This document shows, one piece after another, positions 42,102 through 52,368 of a stretch of DNA of 64,000 bases. Location of the stretch: positions 914,785-978,784 of the forward strand of contig NZ_JH393257.1 of assembly GCF_000236035.1 (NCBI RefSeq), given 5' to 3'. The notes under the pieces are model-generated. The model was not told the DNA's origin. It saw nothing but the letters and a program-made list of their open reading frames with translations, and made no database searches. The DNA is from Vreelandella boliviensis LC1. GTDB lineage: Bacteria > Pseudomonadota > Gammaproteobacteria > Pseudomonadales > Halomonadaceae. Each line of letters starts with the position of its first letter. The stretch's first letter is position 1. A program made the position numbers and the translations under genes.

Positions 42102-43247
42102 TCACGGCTTCATATCTTCAAAGAAGCTCTTCACACTGTCGAAGAAGCCGGTTTTCTTAGGCGAATGGTTGTGGCTATTGCTGTCGTCGAAGCTCTTTTG
42201 CAGCTGGCGCAGTAGGTCGCGCTGCTCGTCGTTAAGCTTGACCGGCGTTTCCACTACCACCTTGCACAGCAGGTCGCCTGGCATGCCGCCACGTACGGGC
42301 TTGACGCCTTTACCGCGCAGGCGGAACAGTTTGCCGGTTTGGGTTTCCGGCGGAATTTTCAGCTTCACGCGGCCGTCTAGCGTGGGTACTTCAAGCTCGC
42401 CACCTAGCGCTGCGTCGACGAAGTTGATTGGCACATCGCACTGCAGGTGCTTTCCGTCACGCTGGAAGATATGGTGCGGCTTGATCGCCACCTGCACGTA
42501 CAGATCCCCAGGCGGGCCACCGTTAACGCCACTTTCGCCTTCGCCATTCAAGCGGATACGGTCGCCGGTATCCACGCCGGGCGGAATCTTGACGGACAGC
42601 GTGCGAGTCTCGCGTACGCGCCCTTCGCCATTACACTTATGGCACGGCACTTTAATGTGCTGGCCAGAGCCATGGCAGGTGGGGCATGTTTGCTGCACAG
42701 CAAAGAAGCCCTGCTGCATGCGCACCTGACCGTGGCCGTGACAGGTCGGGCAGGTCTCTTTCGAGGAGCCTGGCTCGGCGCCGCCACCATCGCAGCGGTC
42801 ACACTCGATATGTCGCGGAACGCGAATATCGACTGTGGTGCCTGCAACGGCGTTCTCCAGATCCAGCTCTAGGTTATAGCGCAGGTCGGAGCCGCGTGCT
42901 GGGGCATTGGGCCCACGGCGACGACCACCGCCTCCGCCAAAAATATCGCCAAATACATCGCCGAAAATGTCGCTGAAATCGCCGGCACCTGCGCCGCCGA
43001 AACCACCGCCACCACCTTGGCCATCAACGCCCGCATGGCCGAATTGGTCATAGGCAGCGCGCTTTTCGCCGTCGCTGAGCACTTCATACGCTTCGGACAC
43101 TTCGCGGAATTTTTCCGCTGAGGTTTTATCGTCCGGGTTTCGATCAGGGTGGAATTTTTGCGCCAGACGGCGATAGGCCTTCTTGATCTCTTTCTGATCG
43201 GCCCCTTTTTCGACACCCAGGACTTCGTAATAATCGCGTTTGGACAT
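42102..43247 (-). CDS. dnaJ: Chaperone protein DnaJ
   Basis: DnaJ delivers substrates to DnaK and stimulates its ATPase. The 381-residue protein has the J domain with the HPD motif in [11 protein letters not shown], a Gly/Phe-rich region and four zinc-binding CxxCxGxG repeats ([32 protein letters not shown]). The C-terminal substrate domain follows. It lies 176 bases after dnaK, separated by a hairpin. Confidence 0.98.
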   Translation of the reverse strand: MSKRDYYEVLGVEKGADQKEIKKAYRRLAQKFHPDRNPDDKTSAEKFREVSEAYEVLSDGEKRAAYDQFGHAGVDGQGGGGGFGGAGAGDFSDIFGDVFGDIFGGGGGRRRGPNAPARGSDLRYNLELDLENAVAGTTVDIRVPRHIECDRCDGGGAEPGSSKETCPTCHGHGQVRMQQGFFAVQQTCPTCHGSGQHIKVPCHKCNGEGRVRETRTLSVKIPPGVDTGDRIRLNGEGESGVNGGPPGDLYVQVAIKPHHIFQRDGKHLQCDVPINFVDAALGGELEVPTLDGRVKLKIPPETQTGKLFRLRGKGVKPVRGGMPGDLLCKVVVETPVKLNDEQRDLLRQLQKSFDDSNSHNHSPKKTGFFDSVKSFFEDMKP

Positions 43248-43372
43248 AGGCCCTACGCCTCCTGGTTAGCTACGCACTCAACTGAATATTTAACGACATA
43301 ACATTTAGCTGCATATTTAACGACATACTTACCGTCATAATTAGTTACGTGCGTCTTGGCCGCGGAAACAGC

Positions 43373-43396
43373 AACGCGGGAGTAAGCTCCCGCGTC
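43373..43396 (-). terminator. Hairpin between dnaK and dnaJ
   Basis: A perfect stem ACGCGGGAG/CTCCCGCGT with a four-base loop follows dnaK by about 30 bases. The T run is short, so partial termination or mRNA processing is as likely. Confidence 0.6.
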
Positions 43397-43423
43397 ACCG
43401 CTGACCTTGGCAGAAAGAGGATG

Positions 43424-45358
43424 TTACTGCTTTTTCTGATCGTCGTTGACTTCTTCGTACTCGGCGTCAACCACATCTTCTTCCGGCTTGGTGCCCGCGT
43501 TCTCGGCACCTTCACCGCCCTCTTGCTGCGCCGCTTCGGCCTGCTCGGCGTACATCTTCTGGGCTAGCTGGCCAGAGGCTTCGGTCAGTGCATCCAGCTT
43601 CTTCTGAATGTTATCGACGTCGTCACCTTTAACCGCTTCTTCCAGCTCGCTGATTGCGGTCTCAATCGCCTGCTTCTCGTCATCAGTGGCTTTATCACCC
43701 GCCTCTTCCACCGTTTTGCGCGTAGCGTGAATCATGCCATCGGCTTGGTTACGCAGTTGCACCAGCTCTTCGAACTTCTTGTCCTCTTCGGCGTGAGCTT
43801 CGGCATCGCGCACCATCTGCTCAACCTCTTCCTCCGACAAGCCGCTAGACGCCTTGATGACAATCGACTGCTCTTTGCCAGTGGCCTTGTCTTTTGCCGA
43901 CACGTTCAGGATACCGTTGGCATCCAAGTCGAAGGCGACTTCGATCTGGGGCACGCCGCGCGGTGCAGGCGGAATGTCGGCAAGATCAAAACGACCCAGC
44001 GACTTATTCTGCGACACTTGCTTACGCTCACCCTGCACGGCGTGAATGGTCACCGCCGTTTGGTTGTCATCCGCCGTAGAGAAGGTTTGTGTCTTCTTGG
44101 TCGGGATGGTGGTGTTCTTGTCGATCAGCGGCGTCATCACGCCACCCAGGGTTTCGATACCCAGGGTAAGCGGGGTAACGTCGAGCAGCAGAACGTCTTT
44201 AACGTCACCACCCAGTACGCCGCCCTGAATCGCTGCGCCAACGGCAACCGCTTCGTCCGGGTTAACGTCTTTACGGGCTTCTTTACCGAAGAAGTCAGCG
44301 GCTTTCTTCTGCACCATCGGCATACGTGTCTGGCCACCGACCAGGATCACTTCGTCGATTTCAGACGCAGAAAGGCCAGCGTCTTTCAGGGCCATTTTGC
44401 ACGGCTCGAGCGAGCGCTGAACCAGCTCTTCTACCAGCGATTCCAGCTTGGCGCGTGTCACTTTAACGTTAAGGTGTTTCGGGCCAGTGTTGTCGGCGGT
44501 GATGTAAGGCAGATTCACGTCGGTCTGCTGGGCGCTGGAAAGCTCAATTTTGGCTTTCTCGGCGGCTTCTTTCAGACGCTGCATGGCCAGGTTGTCGCCG
44601 GACAGATCAATGCCGCTGTCAGACTTGAACTGGTCAACCAGGTAGTTGATCAGCGCCAAGTCAAAGTCTTCGCCGCCCAGGAAGGTGTCACCGTTGGTGG
44701 CCAACACTTCAAATTGGGTTTCGCCGTCGACATCGGCAATTTCGATGATTGAGATATCGAAGGTACCGCCACCCAGGTCGTAGACCGCGATGGTTTTGTC
44801 GCCGCGCGATTTGTCCATACCGTAGGCCAGTGCGGCAGCGGTCGGCTCGTTGATGATGCGCTTAACGTCTAGACCCGCAATGCGACCGGCGTCTTTGGTC
44901 GCCTGACGCTGGCTGTCGTTGAAGTAGGCCGGTACGGTAATGACCGCTTCGGTCACCGCTTCGCCCAGGTAGTCTTCGGCGGTCTTCTTCATTTTCTTCA
45001 GCACTTCCGCGCTTACCTGCGGCGGCGCCATTTTTTTGCCTTTTACTTCAACCCAGGCATCACCGTTGTCGGCTTCGGTGATTTTGTACGGCACCATTTT
45101 GATGTCTTTTTGAACAACGTCGTCTTTAAAACGACGGCCAATCAGACGCTTGATGGCGTACAGGGTGTTTTCTGGGTTAGTAACGGCCTGACGTTTAGCC
45201 GCCTGACCTACCAGCGTTTCACCATCATCGGTATAAGCGATGATAGAAGGCGTCGTACGGCCGCCTTCGGCGTTTTCAATAACTTTAGCGCTGTCACCAT
45301 CGAGCACGGCCACACAAGAGTTAGTGGTGCCCAGGTCGATACCAATTATACGTCCCAT
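43424..45358 (-). CDS. dnaK: Chaperone protein DnaK (Hsp70)
   Basis: DnaK is the ATP-dependent Hsp70. The 644-residue protein has the three Hsp70 signatures: [28 protein letters not shown] and [14 protein letters not shown]. The linker [10 protein letters not shown] leads to the substrate domain, and the C-terminus ends in an acidic tail ([15 protein letters not shown]). A sigma-32 promoter lies just upstream. Confidence 0.99.
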   Translation of the reverse strand: MGRIIGIDLGTTNSCVAVLDGDSAKVIENAEGGRTTPSIIAYTDDGETLVGQAAKRQAVTNPENTLYAIKRLIGRRFKDDVVQKDIKMVPYKITEADNGDAWVEVKGKKMAPPQVSAEVLKKMKKTAEDYLGEAVTEAVITVPAYFNDSQRQATKDAGRIAGLDVKRIINEPTAAALAYGMDKSRGDKTIAVYDLGGGTFDISIIEIADVDGETQFEVLATNGDTFLGGEDFDLALINYLVDQFKSDSGIDLSGDNLAMQRLKEAAEKAKIELSSAQQTDVNLPYITADNTGPKHLNVKVTRAKLESLVEELVQRSLEPCKMALKDAGLSASEIDEVILVGGQTRMPMVQKKAADFFGKEARKDVNPDEAVAVGAAIQGGVLGGDVKDVLLLDVTPLTLGIETLGGVMTPLIDKNTTIPTKKTQTFSTADDNQTAVTIHAVQGERKQVSQNKSLGRFDLADIPPAPRGVPQIEVAFDLDANGILNVSAKDKATGKEQSIVIKASSGLSEEEVEQMVRDAEAHAEEDKKFEELVQLRNQADGMIHATRKTVEEAGDKATDDEKQAIETAISELEEAVKGDDVDNIQKKLDALTEASGQLAQKMYAEQAEAAQQEGGEGAENAGTKPEEDVVDAEYEEVNDDQKKQ

Positions 45359-45442
45359 AGCAATACCTCGAATTCGGTTGTTACAAAACTGAAAATTTAG
45401 CTTTTAAAGCTTGTCTGCGGGTTTCCCCGCGGGGTTGCCCTT

Positions 45443-45471
45443 TATTTGGGGGCCGCCGCTGACATTTCAAG
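45443..45471 (-). promoter_or_regulatory. Sigma-32 heat-shock promoter of dnaK
   Basis: On the minus strand CTTGAAA (45471-45465) and CCCCAAATA (45451-45443) are separated by 13 bases. This closely matches the sigma-32 consensus CTTGAAA-N(13-15)-CCCCATnTA, 85 bases before the dnaK ATG. Confidence 0.82.
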
Positions 45472-45480
45472 GGCTTTTTT

Positions 45481-45532
45481 TTCACACTGTTATTTCACGC
45501 TCTTGTTTCACACTCTTATTTCAGACTCTGTG
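45481..45532. repeat. 13-bp tandem repeat (four copies) between grpE and dnaK
   Basis: Four consecutive variants of TTCACACTCTTAT occupy 45481-45532 (TTCACACTGTTAT, TTCACGCTCTTGT, TTCACACTCTTAT, TTCAGACTCTGTG). The block is next to the dnaK -35 element, in the region downstream of grpE. Confidence 0.8.
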
Positions 45533-45543
45533 CCGCCGGTGGC

Positions 45544-46185
45544 TTAATCGGCCTTTTTACTCACTACGACCATGGCTGGGCGCACCAGGCGTCCATTGAG
45601 CAAATAGCCTTTCTGCATCACGTCCATCACGGTGTTCGGATCAAGATCCGGGTTAGGCACCATGGTCATCGCTTCGTGCACCTGCGGGTCGAAGGGCTCA
45701 CCATGGGGCTCAATGCTTTCAACGCCGAATTTGTTGAGCACATCCAGCTGCATCTTCAAGGTCATTGAGACGCCTTCACGGTGAACGTCTGAGGCACCCT
45801 CTTCCATGGTCTCAAGCGCTTTTTCCAGGCTATCCACTACCGGCAGCAGTTCTTTAACGAACTTTTCCAGGGCAAACTTGCGCGCTTTTTCCGCTTCCTG
45901 CTCCGCACGTCGGCGCACGTTTTGCGCTTCAGCGGCGGCACGCAGGGCTTGATCCTTAGCCTCAGCCAAGCTCTGCTCTAACTCGCCCACTTGGGCAGCT
46001 AGCATTTCCGCTTCGGGGTTGTCGGAGCTGCCTTCTAGCGCCTCTTCGTCATTGATCAACCCTTCAAGTTCGCCCTCCATCAAGCGCTCTTCAGCGACCT
46101 TCTCAGCCGCTTGCTCGGCGCCATCGGCTTCTTGCTCGTGGCGGGCTAGCTCATCGTCCATCGGTGTTTGCGGTTCTTTCGCCAT
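45544..46185 (-). CDS. grpE: Nucleotide exchange factor GrpE
   Basis: GrpE releases ADP from DnaK and senses temperature. The 213-residue protein starts at the ATG at 46185 with AGGAG upstream. A long, very acidic N-terminal coiled-coil region precedes the conserved core [17 protein letters not shown] and the beta domain [41 protein letters not shown]. It begins the grpE-dnaK-dnaJ cluster. Confidence 0.97.
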   Translation of the reverse strand: MAKEPQTPMDDELARHEQEADGAEQAAEKVAEERLMEGELEGLINDEEALEGSSDNPEAEMLAAQVGELEQSLAEAKDQALRAAAEAQNVRRRAEQEAEKARKFALEKFVKELLPVVDSLEKALETMEEGASDVHREGVSMTLKMQLDVLNKFGVESIEPHGEPFDPQVHEAMTMVPNPDLDPNTVMDVMQKGYLLNGRLVRPAMVVVSKKAD

Positions 46186-46275
46186 GTTGTGCTCCTCAAA
46201 AGTAGGGCGCGGCCACGCGGGCAACGCGCAAAGAAGTAAGCCTTTAAGTCACTCGCTTTAACTGATCATGCAAGC

Positions 46276-46304
46276 TATATGGGGGCCATAAATTCCATCT
46301 CAAG
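46276..46304 (-). promoter_or_regulatory. Sigma-32 heat-shock promoter of grpE
   Basis: On the minus strand CTTGAGA (46304-46298) and CCCCATATA (46284-46276) are separated by 13 bases, close to the sigma-32 consensus, about 90 bases before the grpE ATG. Confidence 0.82.
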
Positions 46305-46331
46305 AGGTGCATTGAAGTGAGTTATTAACTA

Positions 46332-46347
46332 CTGTATAAATCAACAA
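46332..46347 (+). promoter_or_regulatory. Candidate LexA box upstream of recN
   Basis: CTGT-ATAAATCA-ACAA matches the LexA consensus CTGT-N8-ACAG at seven of eight key positions, 50 bases before recN, which is an SOS gene in many bacteria. Confidence 0.6.
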
Positions 46348-46396
46348 CTATTGGATAAGTATCCAGCTTCTATGCTGTACCGCCTCAGGAGGCGCC

Positions 46397-48070
46397 ATGC
46401 TTACTCAGCTAGCTATTCAAGATTTCGCCATTGTCGATCACTTAGAGCTCGACTTGACCGGCGGTATGACCGCGATTACTGGGGAGACCGGGGCGGGCAA
46501 ATCGATCCTGTTAGGCGCCCTTGGGCTCTGCCTGGGCGAGCGTGCCGACGCTGGCAGCGTGCGCCACGGCCGTGAGCGTACCGACCTCTCCGCGCGTTTC
46601 GATATTCAGCACCTGCCCGCCGCCGTCGAGTGGCTAACGGCTCGGGAGCTCCCAGCAGAAGAGTGCTTACTGCGCCGCGTGGTCACCGCCAACGGCCGTT
46701 CCAAAGCATGGATCAACGGCCAACCCGCGACCATATCCGACCTTAAATCTCTCGGCGAGCAGCTGATTCAAATTCATGGCCAGCATGCTCATCACGCTTT
46801 AATGCGCGAAGAGACTCACCTTGCCTTGCTAGACGATTACGCAGGCCTAAACGATGCCAGCGCTCAATTAGCCGAAACGTTCCGCGAATGGCGCAATGCA
46901 CGTCGTCAGCTGAAGAAGCTAAGCGAAGAAGGCAGTGAAGTAGAAGCCAAACGGCAACTGCTGCGCTATCAGGTAGAGGAGCTGGATCAGCTTGCTTTAG
47001 CGGAGGGTGAATTAACCACCCTAGAAGAAGAGCAGCACACCCTGGCTCACGCGGAGGAGACCCTGCGCGAAACCCAGTTTGCCGCCGACTGCTGCGCCAG
47101 CGATGAAGGCGGTGCGCTGTCTTTACTCAACCAGGCGTTCGCTCACTTAAGCGCGCTACCGGGGAGCGACAAAGGCACCCTGGCCAACACACTGGCCATG
47201 TTGAGCGATGCACGCATTCAAGTGGAAGAGGCCTCCAGCGAACTCAACCGCCTCGCCAGCACCACCGAATTAGACCCTGAACGGCTCGCCTGGGTAGAAG
47301 AGCGAATGACCGACGTGCATCGGATTGCCCGCAAGCACCACGTTGCCCCTGAAGAGCTATGCGCCCTGCATGCTGACCTAAAGCGGGAAGTTGCGCAGCT
47401 TGAAGAAGGCGGCAATGACCTTGAAGCCCTTAGTGCGCGGGTAGTTGAGCTACGCGAAGGCTACCGCCAAGAGGCGAAAAAACTCACCGAGAACCGCCAA
47501 AAAGCGGCCCTTCGCTTGGGCAAAGAAGTGCAGCAGCAGCTGGGCTTTCTAGCCATGGGCAAAGCGCGTTTTGAAGTGGAGGTCACCGCCAAAGACGCGC
47601 CCTCCCCTGAAGGCCTTGATCGTGTGCAGTTTTTAATTAGCGCCAACCCCGGCCAGCCCGCTCGCCCATTAACCAAAGTAGCTTCCGGCGGCGAGTTGTC
47701 GCGGATTAGTCTGGCGATTCAAGTCGTCGCGGCGACGCACTCAACAGTGCCCAGCCTGGTGTTTGACGAAGTGGATGTGGGCATCTCGGGCGCCACCGCA
47801 GAGATCGTTGGCCAACTATTGCGCAAACTGGGCGAAAACGGTCAGGTTATGACCGTCACTCACCTCCCCCAGGTGGCGGCACAGGCGCACCAGCACCTAC
47901 ACATTGAGAAACAGGCGAAGCGCGATACAACACTGACTCAAATGGCACTCCTCGACGAACAGGGGCGCATCAGCGAACTGGCACGCATGCTAGGCGGTGT
48001 GACGCTTTCTGACCAAACACTCGCTCACGCGCGGGAGATGCTCCACGCCAGCCAGCGTCCACCACACTGA
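46397..48070 (+). CDS. recN: DNA repair protein RecN
   Basis: RecN is an SMC-like ATPase used in recombinational repair of double-strand breaks. The 557-residue protein has the N-terminal ATPase half with ITGETGAGKSILLGALGLCLG (Walker A), a central coiled-coil stretch (about 150-370), the signature KVASGGELSRISLAIQ and Walker B PSLVFDEVDVGISGATAEIVG. It is divergent from grpE and has a candidate LexA box upstream. Confidence 0.97.
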   Translation: MLTQLAIQDFAIVDHLELDLTGGMTAITGETGAGKSILLGALGLCLGERADAGSVRHGRERTDLSARFDIQHLPAAVEWLTARELPAEECLLRRVVTANGRSKAWINGQPATISDLKSLGEQLIQIHGQHAHHALMREETHLALLDDYAGLNDASAQLAETFREWRNARRQLKKLSEEGSEVEAKRQLLRYQVEELDQLALAEGELTTLEEEQHTLAHAEETLRETQFAADCCASDEGGALSLLNQAFAHLSALPGSDKGTLANTLAMLSDARIQVEEASSELNRLASTTELDPERLAWVEERMTDVHRIARKHHVAPEELCALHADLKREVAQLEEGGNDLEALSARVVELREGYRQEAKKLTENRQKAALRLGKEVQQQLGFLAMGKARFEVEVTAKDAPSPEGLDRVQFLISANPGQPARPLTKVASGGELSRISLAIQVVAATHSTVPSLVFDEVDVGISGATAEIVGQLLRKLGENGQVMTVTHLPQVAAQAHQHLHIEKQAKRDTTLTQMALLDEQGRISELARMLGGVTLSDQTLAHAREMLHASQRPPH

Positions 48071-48109
48071 TACCAGATACCTGATACGCCAAAGGACTGG
48101 ACAAACACA

Positions 48110-48168
48110 AACGCCCCTAACTACTGAGCGAATTCACTTAGCGAATTCGGCCCAGTAGATTAGGGGCG
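48110..48168. terminator. Long hairpin terminator between recN and fur
   Basis: ACGCCCCTAACTACTG pairs with CAGTAGATTAGGGGCGC through an inner GAATTC/GAATTC stem. On the minus strand it is followed by TTTGTGTTTG, so it mainly ends the fur transcript; it may also stop recN. Confidence 0.75.
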
Positions 48169-48220
48169 CTGACATTTCGAACAACGACTAACATTTTAGA
48201 CTAGCGACGACCCAGGAACA

Positions 48221-48673
48221 TTATTTCTTGTTCGTCGGCCCGCTGTCCTGGCGCGTTACGTCCGAACCGCGCGGACGCACATAGAGCACCAGGGCATGAT
48301 CCACTAGTTCGTAGCCGTGCTCTTCAGCAATTTCTTGCTGACGACGCTCGATGATCTCATCAACAAATTCAATGATTTCACCGCTTTCAAGGCACACCAT
48401 GTGGTCATGGTGATCCTCTTGGGTCATCTCGAATACCGCATGTCCTCCGTCGAAATTATGACGAATAACCAAGCCCGCTGACTCAAATTGAGTCAATACG
48501 CGGTATACGGTTGCCAAGCCAACATCTTCGCCCGCATCGATCAGTGTTTTGTACACTTCTTCCGCGCTAAGGTGGTGCTGACCCGAAACATTTTCGAGAA
48601 TTTGAAGTATCTTGACGCGCGGCAGGGTCACTTTTAGACCGGCTTTGCGCAATTCATGGTTCTGATCGGCCAT
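48221..48673 (-). CDS. fur: Ferric uptake regulator Fur
   Basis: Fur is the Fe2+-dependent repressor of iron acquisition. The 150-residue protein starts at the ATG at 48673 (MADQNHELRKAGLKVTLPRV); the open frame extends far upstream across bamE's start but that is not coding. It shows the winged helix and the metal sites EDHHDHMVC and VDEIIERRQQEIAEEHGY. The usual C-x-x-C pair is reduced to one Cys (VCLESGE), as in Pseudomonas Fur. It is divergent from bamE. Confidence 0.97.
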   Translation of the reverse strand: MADQNHELRKAGLKVTLPRVKILQILENVSGQHHLSAEEVYKTLIDAGEDVGLATVYRVLTQFESAGLVIRHNFDGGHAVFEMTQEDHHDHMVCLESGEIIEFVDEIIERRQQEIAEEHGYELVDHALVLYVRPRGSDVTRQDSGPTNKK

Positions 48674-48745
48674 GGTCGCTCTTCGCAGTAACTGGTTAGG
48701 TCGGGTATGATCAACCGAAACCACGATAGTGAAGAATAGGCCCAA

Positions 48746-49204
48746 ATGCAAAAATTGACTCAAATCATCACGCTCTCCGTTGCCCTTACCGTTATTAGCG
48801 GCTGCAGCTACGTAGGCGTGTACAAGCGCGATATTCCCCAAGGCAACCTGATCACTCAGGAAATGGTTAGCCAGCTTCAGCCAGGAATGACCCAAGAGCA
48901 GGTTACTTATGTGATGGGAAGACCGTTGCTAGAAGCGCCCTTTGACGCCAGCCAGTGGGATTATGTGTTTCGTTTAGATAAAGCGTATGGCGATGTAGAG
49001 CAGCGCCGCGTAACGCTCACCTTCGATCCACAGGGTCGTCTAATAAACATTGAGCAAGAGGGTGATTTATCCAAACCGCTGCCGCTTGAAGGTGAGAGCA
49101 GCATGGGCCCGGCAACGGAAGGCGTTGACCCAATGGATGCGCTACCTGAAGAGAGCACCCAGATACGGCCACCAGCGAGCGTACAGCCCACTCAACAGCC
49201 TTAA
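48746..49204 (+). CDS. bamE: Outer-membrane assembly lipoprotein BamE (SmpA/OmlA)
   Basis: BamE is a small lipoprotein of the BAM complex that inserts beta-barrel proteins in the outer membrane. The 152-residue precursor has a signal peptide with lipobox VISGC (Cys20). The conserved core is IPQGNLITQEMVSQLQPGMTQEQV, VMGRPLLEAPFDASQWDYV and VTLTFDPQGRLINI. The Pro/Ser/Gln-rich tail is variable. The fur-bamE divergent pair and adjacent rnfH-ratA-smpB are conserved in gammaproteobacteria. Confidence 0.95.
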   Translation: MQKLTQIITLSVALTVISGCSYVGVYKRDIPQGNLITQEMVSQLQPGMTQEQVTYVMGRPLLEAPFDASQWDYVFRLDKAYGDVEQRRVTLTFDPQGRLINIEQEGDLSKPLPLEGESSMGPATEGVDPMDALPEESTQIRPPASVQPTQQP

Positions 49205-49210
49205 AGCGCT

Positions 49211-49528
49211 TTACCCGCCCAGGTCGCTCGCTTGGCGCTTAGCACGCTCTAGGCGAGCGACCTTGGGGTCAACAGCCAACGGTCGGTAAACTTCTACACG
49301 ATCCCCATCGCGTAACAGCTGGGTATCGGGATTGCGTAGCGCCTTACCGAAGATACCCAGCGGTGCCTGAAAAAACGTATCGCCGGGCACATCAGGAAAT
49401 AGTGCGGGCAAATCAGCCAAAGCAACGGCCTGGCGCGCGGTCGTGCCCTCAGGCACGCGCAGAGCCACTATGCGCTGTCTAGATGGAAGCGCATAGGCTA
49501 CCTCAATGGCGAGCGTTTCAGCGCCCAT
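49211..49528 (-). CDS. rnfH: RnfH family ubiquitin-like protein (RatB)
   Basis: A small beta-grasp protein of 105 residues from the ATG at 49528, overlapping the ratA stop by 11 bases. Family features are IEVAYALPSRQRIVALRVPEGTTARQAV, the central FGKALRNPDTQLLRDGDRVEVYRPLAVDPK and a basic C-terminus. Its function is not established; the ratA-rnfH pair is widely conserved. Confidence 0.93.
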   Translation of the reverse strand: MGAETLAIEVAYALPSRQRIVALRVPEGTTARQAVALADLPALFPDVPGDTFFQAPLGIFGKALRNPDTQLLRDGDRVEVYRPLAVDPKVARLERAKRQASDLGG

Positions 49529-49952
49529 ACAGCTCATTAGCCCGCTTGGTGAAGGCATCGACTAGTTGGCCGGCGATTTGCTGAAAGAGCTTGCCGAACG
49601 CCATACCGAGAAGACGATTGGCGAACTCAAATTCCATCTCAAGGCTCACTTTGCAGGCACCCTCACCCATGGGGATAAATAGCCAGCGACCTTTAAGCCG
49701 CTTGAAGGGACCTTTTACCAGCGAAAGCTCTATACGCTCAGGCGCAAAAAGTTCGTTGCGAGTGGTAATGGTTTGCTCGACTCCAGCGCGCCCTAGAGTC
49801 ATTTCGCCGATCAGATGCACATCATCATGCTCGAGCAAACGCGCCTGACGGCAGCCTGGCAAAAACTCCGGGTAGCGCTCGAAGTCATTAACCAGATCGA
49901 ACATTTTCTGGGGGGTGTGCCGCACTAAGGCGGAACGATTGACGGTTGGCAT
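49518..49952 (-). CDS. ratA: RatA family START-like protein
   Basis: A 144-residue START/COQ10-like protein from the ATG at 49952, matching the family start MPTVNRSALVRHTPQKMFDL. NDFERYPEFLPGCRQARLL, KGPFKRLKGRWLFIP and EFEFANRLLGMAFGKLF are conserved. E. coli RatA was reported to block 70S formation, while the related Coq10 binds ubiquinone, so the physiological role is uncertain. Divergent from smpB. Confidence 0.94.
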   Translation of the reverse strand: MPTVNRSALVRHTPQKMFDLVNDFERYPEFLPGCRQARLLEHDDVHLIGEMTLGRAGVEQTITTRNELFAPERIELSLVKGPFKRLKGRWLFIPMGEGACKVSLEMEFEFANRLLGMAFGKLFQQIAGQLVDAFTKRANELYGR

Positions 49953-50077
49953 TGACCTCTCCGCTGACTTCACAGTGCCCAAAGCGTATCATGGGAAACA
50001 TTTTTCAGATCCTAAATGGTATCACGCCTCCCCAAATAACGAAGGGGATGCCACTGACAGATTAATTATGAGGTTCC

Positions 50078-50569
50078 ATGGCCACTAAGAAAGGTAACAG
50101 TAAAGGTCCCGGTAGCAGCGTTATCGCCCAAAACAAGAAGGCCCGATTTGAATACCATATCGACGAAACCTTCGAGGCAGGTCTATCACTCGCTGGCTGG
50201 GAAGTTAAAAGCATGCGGGCCGGTAAAGCTCAGCTCACCGATACCTACATTTTGGTGCGCAACGGCGAGGCGTTTCTGCTGGGTAGTCATGTGATGCCGC
50301 TTAACACGGCAAGCACCCACGAGATTGCCGACCCGACGCGCACCCGTAAACTGCTGCTGCATCGTAAAGAGATTGCCAAGATATTTTCAGTCACCCAGGA
50401 CAAAGGCCATACCTGTGTGCCTCTTAAACTTTATTGGAAACGCAATAAAGTGAAGTGTGAGCTAGCGCTAGTGACTGGTAAACAGCTGCATGACAAGCGC
50501 GCCACAGAAAAAGACCGCGACTGGAACCGTCAAAAAGGTCGGATTATGCGGGAACATACCAAGGCTTAA
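50078..50569 (+). CDS. smpB: SsrA-binding protein SmpB
   Basis: SmpB binds tmRNA and brings it to stalled ribosomes in trans-translation. The 163-residue protein has the OB-fold core with [30 protein letters not shown] and the basic C-terminal tail [25 protein letters not shown], which mimics the mRNA path. It lies 45 bases before its partner RNA, ssrA. Confidence 0.98.
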   Translation: MATKKGNSKGPGSSVIAQNKKARFEYHIDETFEAGLSLAGWEVKSMRAGKAQLTDTYILVRNGEAFLLGSHVMPLNTASTHEIADPTRTRKLLLHRKEIAKIFSVTQDKGHTCVPLKLYWKRNKVKCELALVTGKQLHDKRATEKDRDWNRQKGRIMREHTKA

Positions 50570-50614
50570 CTGGTCAATCAGCTGTGAGCACGTTAGAATG
50601 CTTACCTGTATTAA

Positions 50615-50995
50615 GGGGGCGACATGGTTTCGACGCTGGTGACAACCCTTGCGGTGCATGCCGAGAGCGTGATGTATCTCGTAAATCCCACATCACGAAA
50701 AAATAGTCGCAAATGACGAAAACTACGCTCAAGGCGCGCTAGCAGCTTAAACACTGTTAGCTTCTTGTCTGGCCCCAAGGTGATGTGCCTATTCATCACT
50801 GCGGGGATACGAGCTAAAGCTGATAGGACCGCGTTTGGTGGTGTCTTCTCGCCAAGCGTTAAACTTTAGAAGGCTCGCGTTGCTGAATCCTGACCGTCGG
50901 AGTCAGTCGCGCTAAACTAAATGACGGAATCTAAGCATGTAGAGCCAATAGGCGCGTGCTGGCGGACGCGGGTTCAATTCCCGCCGCCTCCACCA
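50615..50995 (+). ncRNA. ssrA: Transfer-messenger RNA (tmRNA)
   Basis: A 381-nt tmRNA. The 5' end GGGGGCGACATGGTTTCGACG and 3' end with T-arm GGGTTCAATTCCC and CCA form the alanyl-tRNA-like domain. The tag frame at 50709-50750 reads (A)NDENYAQGALAA followed by TAA, 13 residues in all, ending in the ALAA degron. No integrase or duplicated 3' end lies downstream, so the site is not occupied by an island within this window. Confidence 0.97.
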
Positions 50996-51011
50996 CCTTA
51001 CTATACAAATC

Positions 51012-51034
51012 AAGCACCTACGGGTGCTTTTTTT
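51012..51034 (+). terminator. Rho-independent terminator of ssrA
   Basis: AAGCACC/GGTGCTT with a TACG loop and a run of T, 17 bases after the tmRNA 3' end. Confidence 0.88.
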
Positions 51035-51073
51035 GTGTCTGTAGCAGCCTAATTTACCGCAAAAGAACGCCTT

Positions 51074-51472
51074 TTAGCGCGGGCAGCTCAAATCCCCTTC
51101 TTCGCAGCTAGCATGCTCACGCAATCTCTCCGTGCGCTGCTCTGTGAGTACTTTAAGGCACCCATTGCGGACCATAGGCTGTGCGCTACCGCCTTCTACC
51201 GCACTACTTTCATACGCACACTCTGCATCACGAAAGCCGATCCAGGCCCGCTGCGCCGCTCTAAGTTTTTCAAGCGAGCCTGGATTACTTGCCAGCTTGC
51301 CCACCAGCGCTTGGTAAGCCTCGTTAAGTTTGTCATCGGCCGTTTGGTACGACATTGCCGTGCACTGGTTTAGTTCTGTTTGCGTATTCGCGTTATCACA
51401 CGCCGCGCTAGCCATGGCATAGCCATTTGTAACCAAAAGCCAGGCGACCAGAAAGAATTTGAACAAGCGCAT
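51074..51472 (-). CDS. LprI-like lysozyme-inhibitor-family protein (DUF1311)
   Basis: A 132-residue secreted protein from the ATG at 51472 with a signal peptide (MRLFKFFLVAWLLVTNGYAM..., cleaved near ASA-AC). The mature part has the DUF1311 pattern: CDNANTQTELNQC, YQTADDKLNEAYQAL, LRAAQRAWIGFRDAECAYE and a C-terminal Cys pair. The family includes the LprI lysozyme inhibitor; whether this protein inhibits lysozyme is not shown. Confidence 0.82.
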   Translation of the reverse strand: MRLFKFFLVAWLLVTNGYAMASAACDNANTQTELNQCTAMSYQTADDKLNEAYQALVGKLASNPGSLEKLRAAQRAWIGFRDAECAYESSAVEGGSAQPMVRNGCLKVLTEQRTERLREHASCEEGDLSCPR

Positions 51473-51642
51473 AGTAAGCGTCCCTCTCACGTTTTTGGTA
51501 GCACCACACAGATGTAAGCTTAGGCCTAATTTTCAAACACAACATTTCATTTGTACCCATAAAAAGCAAAGCGCCAGCATTTCTGCCAGCGCTTTGCTTC
51601 TCACCCACGTATTAAAAAGAAGCTATTATTCATCGCCACTAA

Positions 51643-52326
<684 letters not shown>

Positions 52327-52368
52327 ATTCGGTTTTCCTTTGGCTGTTCATAAAACAAGTCACCAAAA

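Noticed and set aside
43727..44752. 341-residue open frame antisense to dnaK
   Set aside because: It mirrors the highly conserved dnaK coding strand; long antisense frames are common in GC-rich codon-biased genes, and the translation lacks any family motif.
49202..49213. Palindrome TAAAGCGCTTTA between bamE and rnfH as an operator
   Set aside because: It is formed by the two opposed stop codons and their neighbours, where a promoter-linked operator is not expected.
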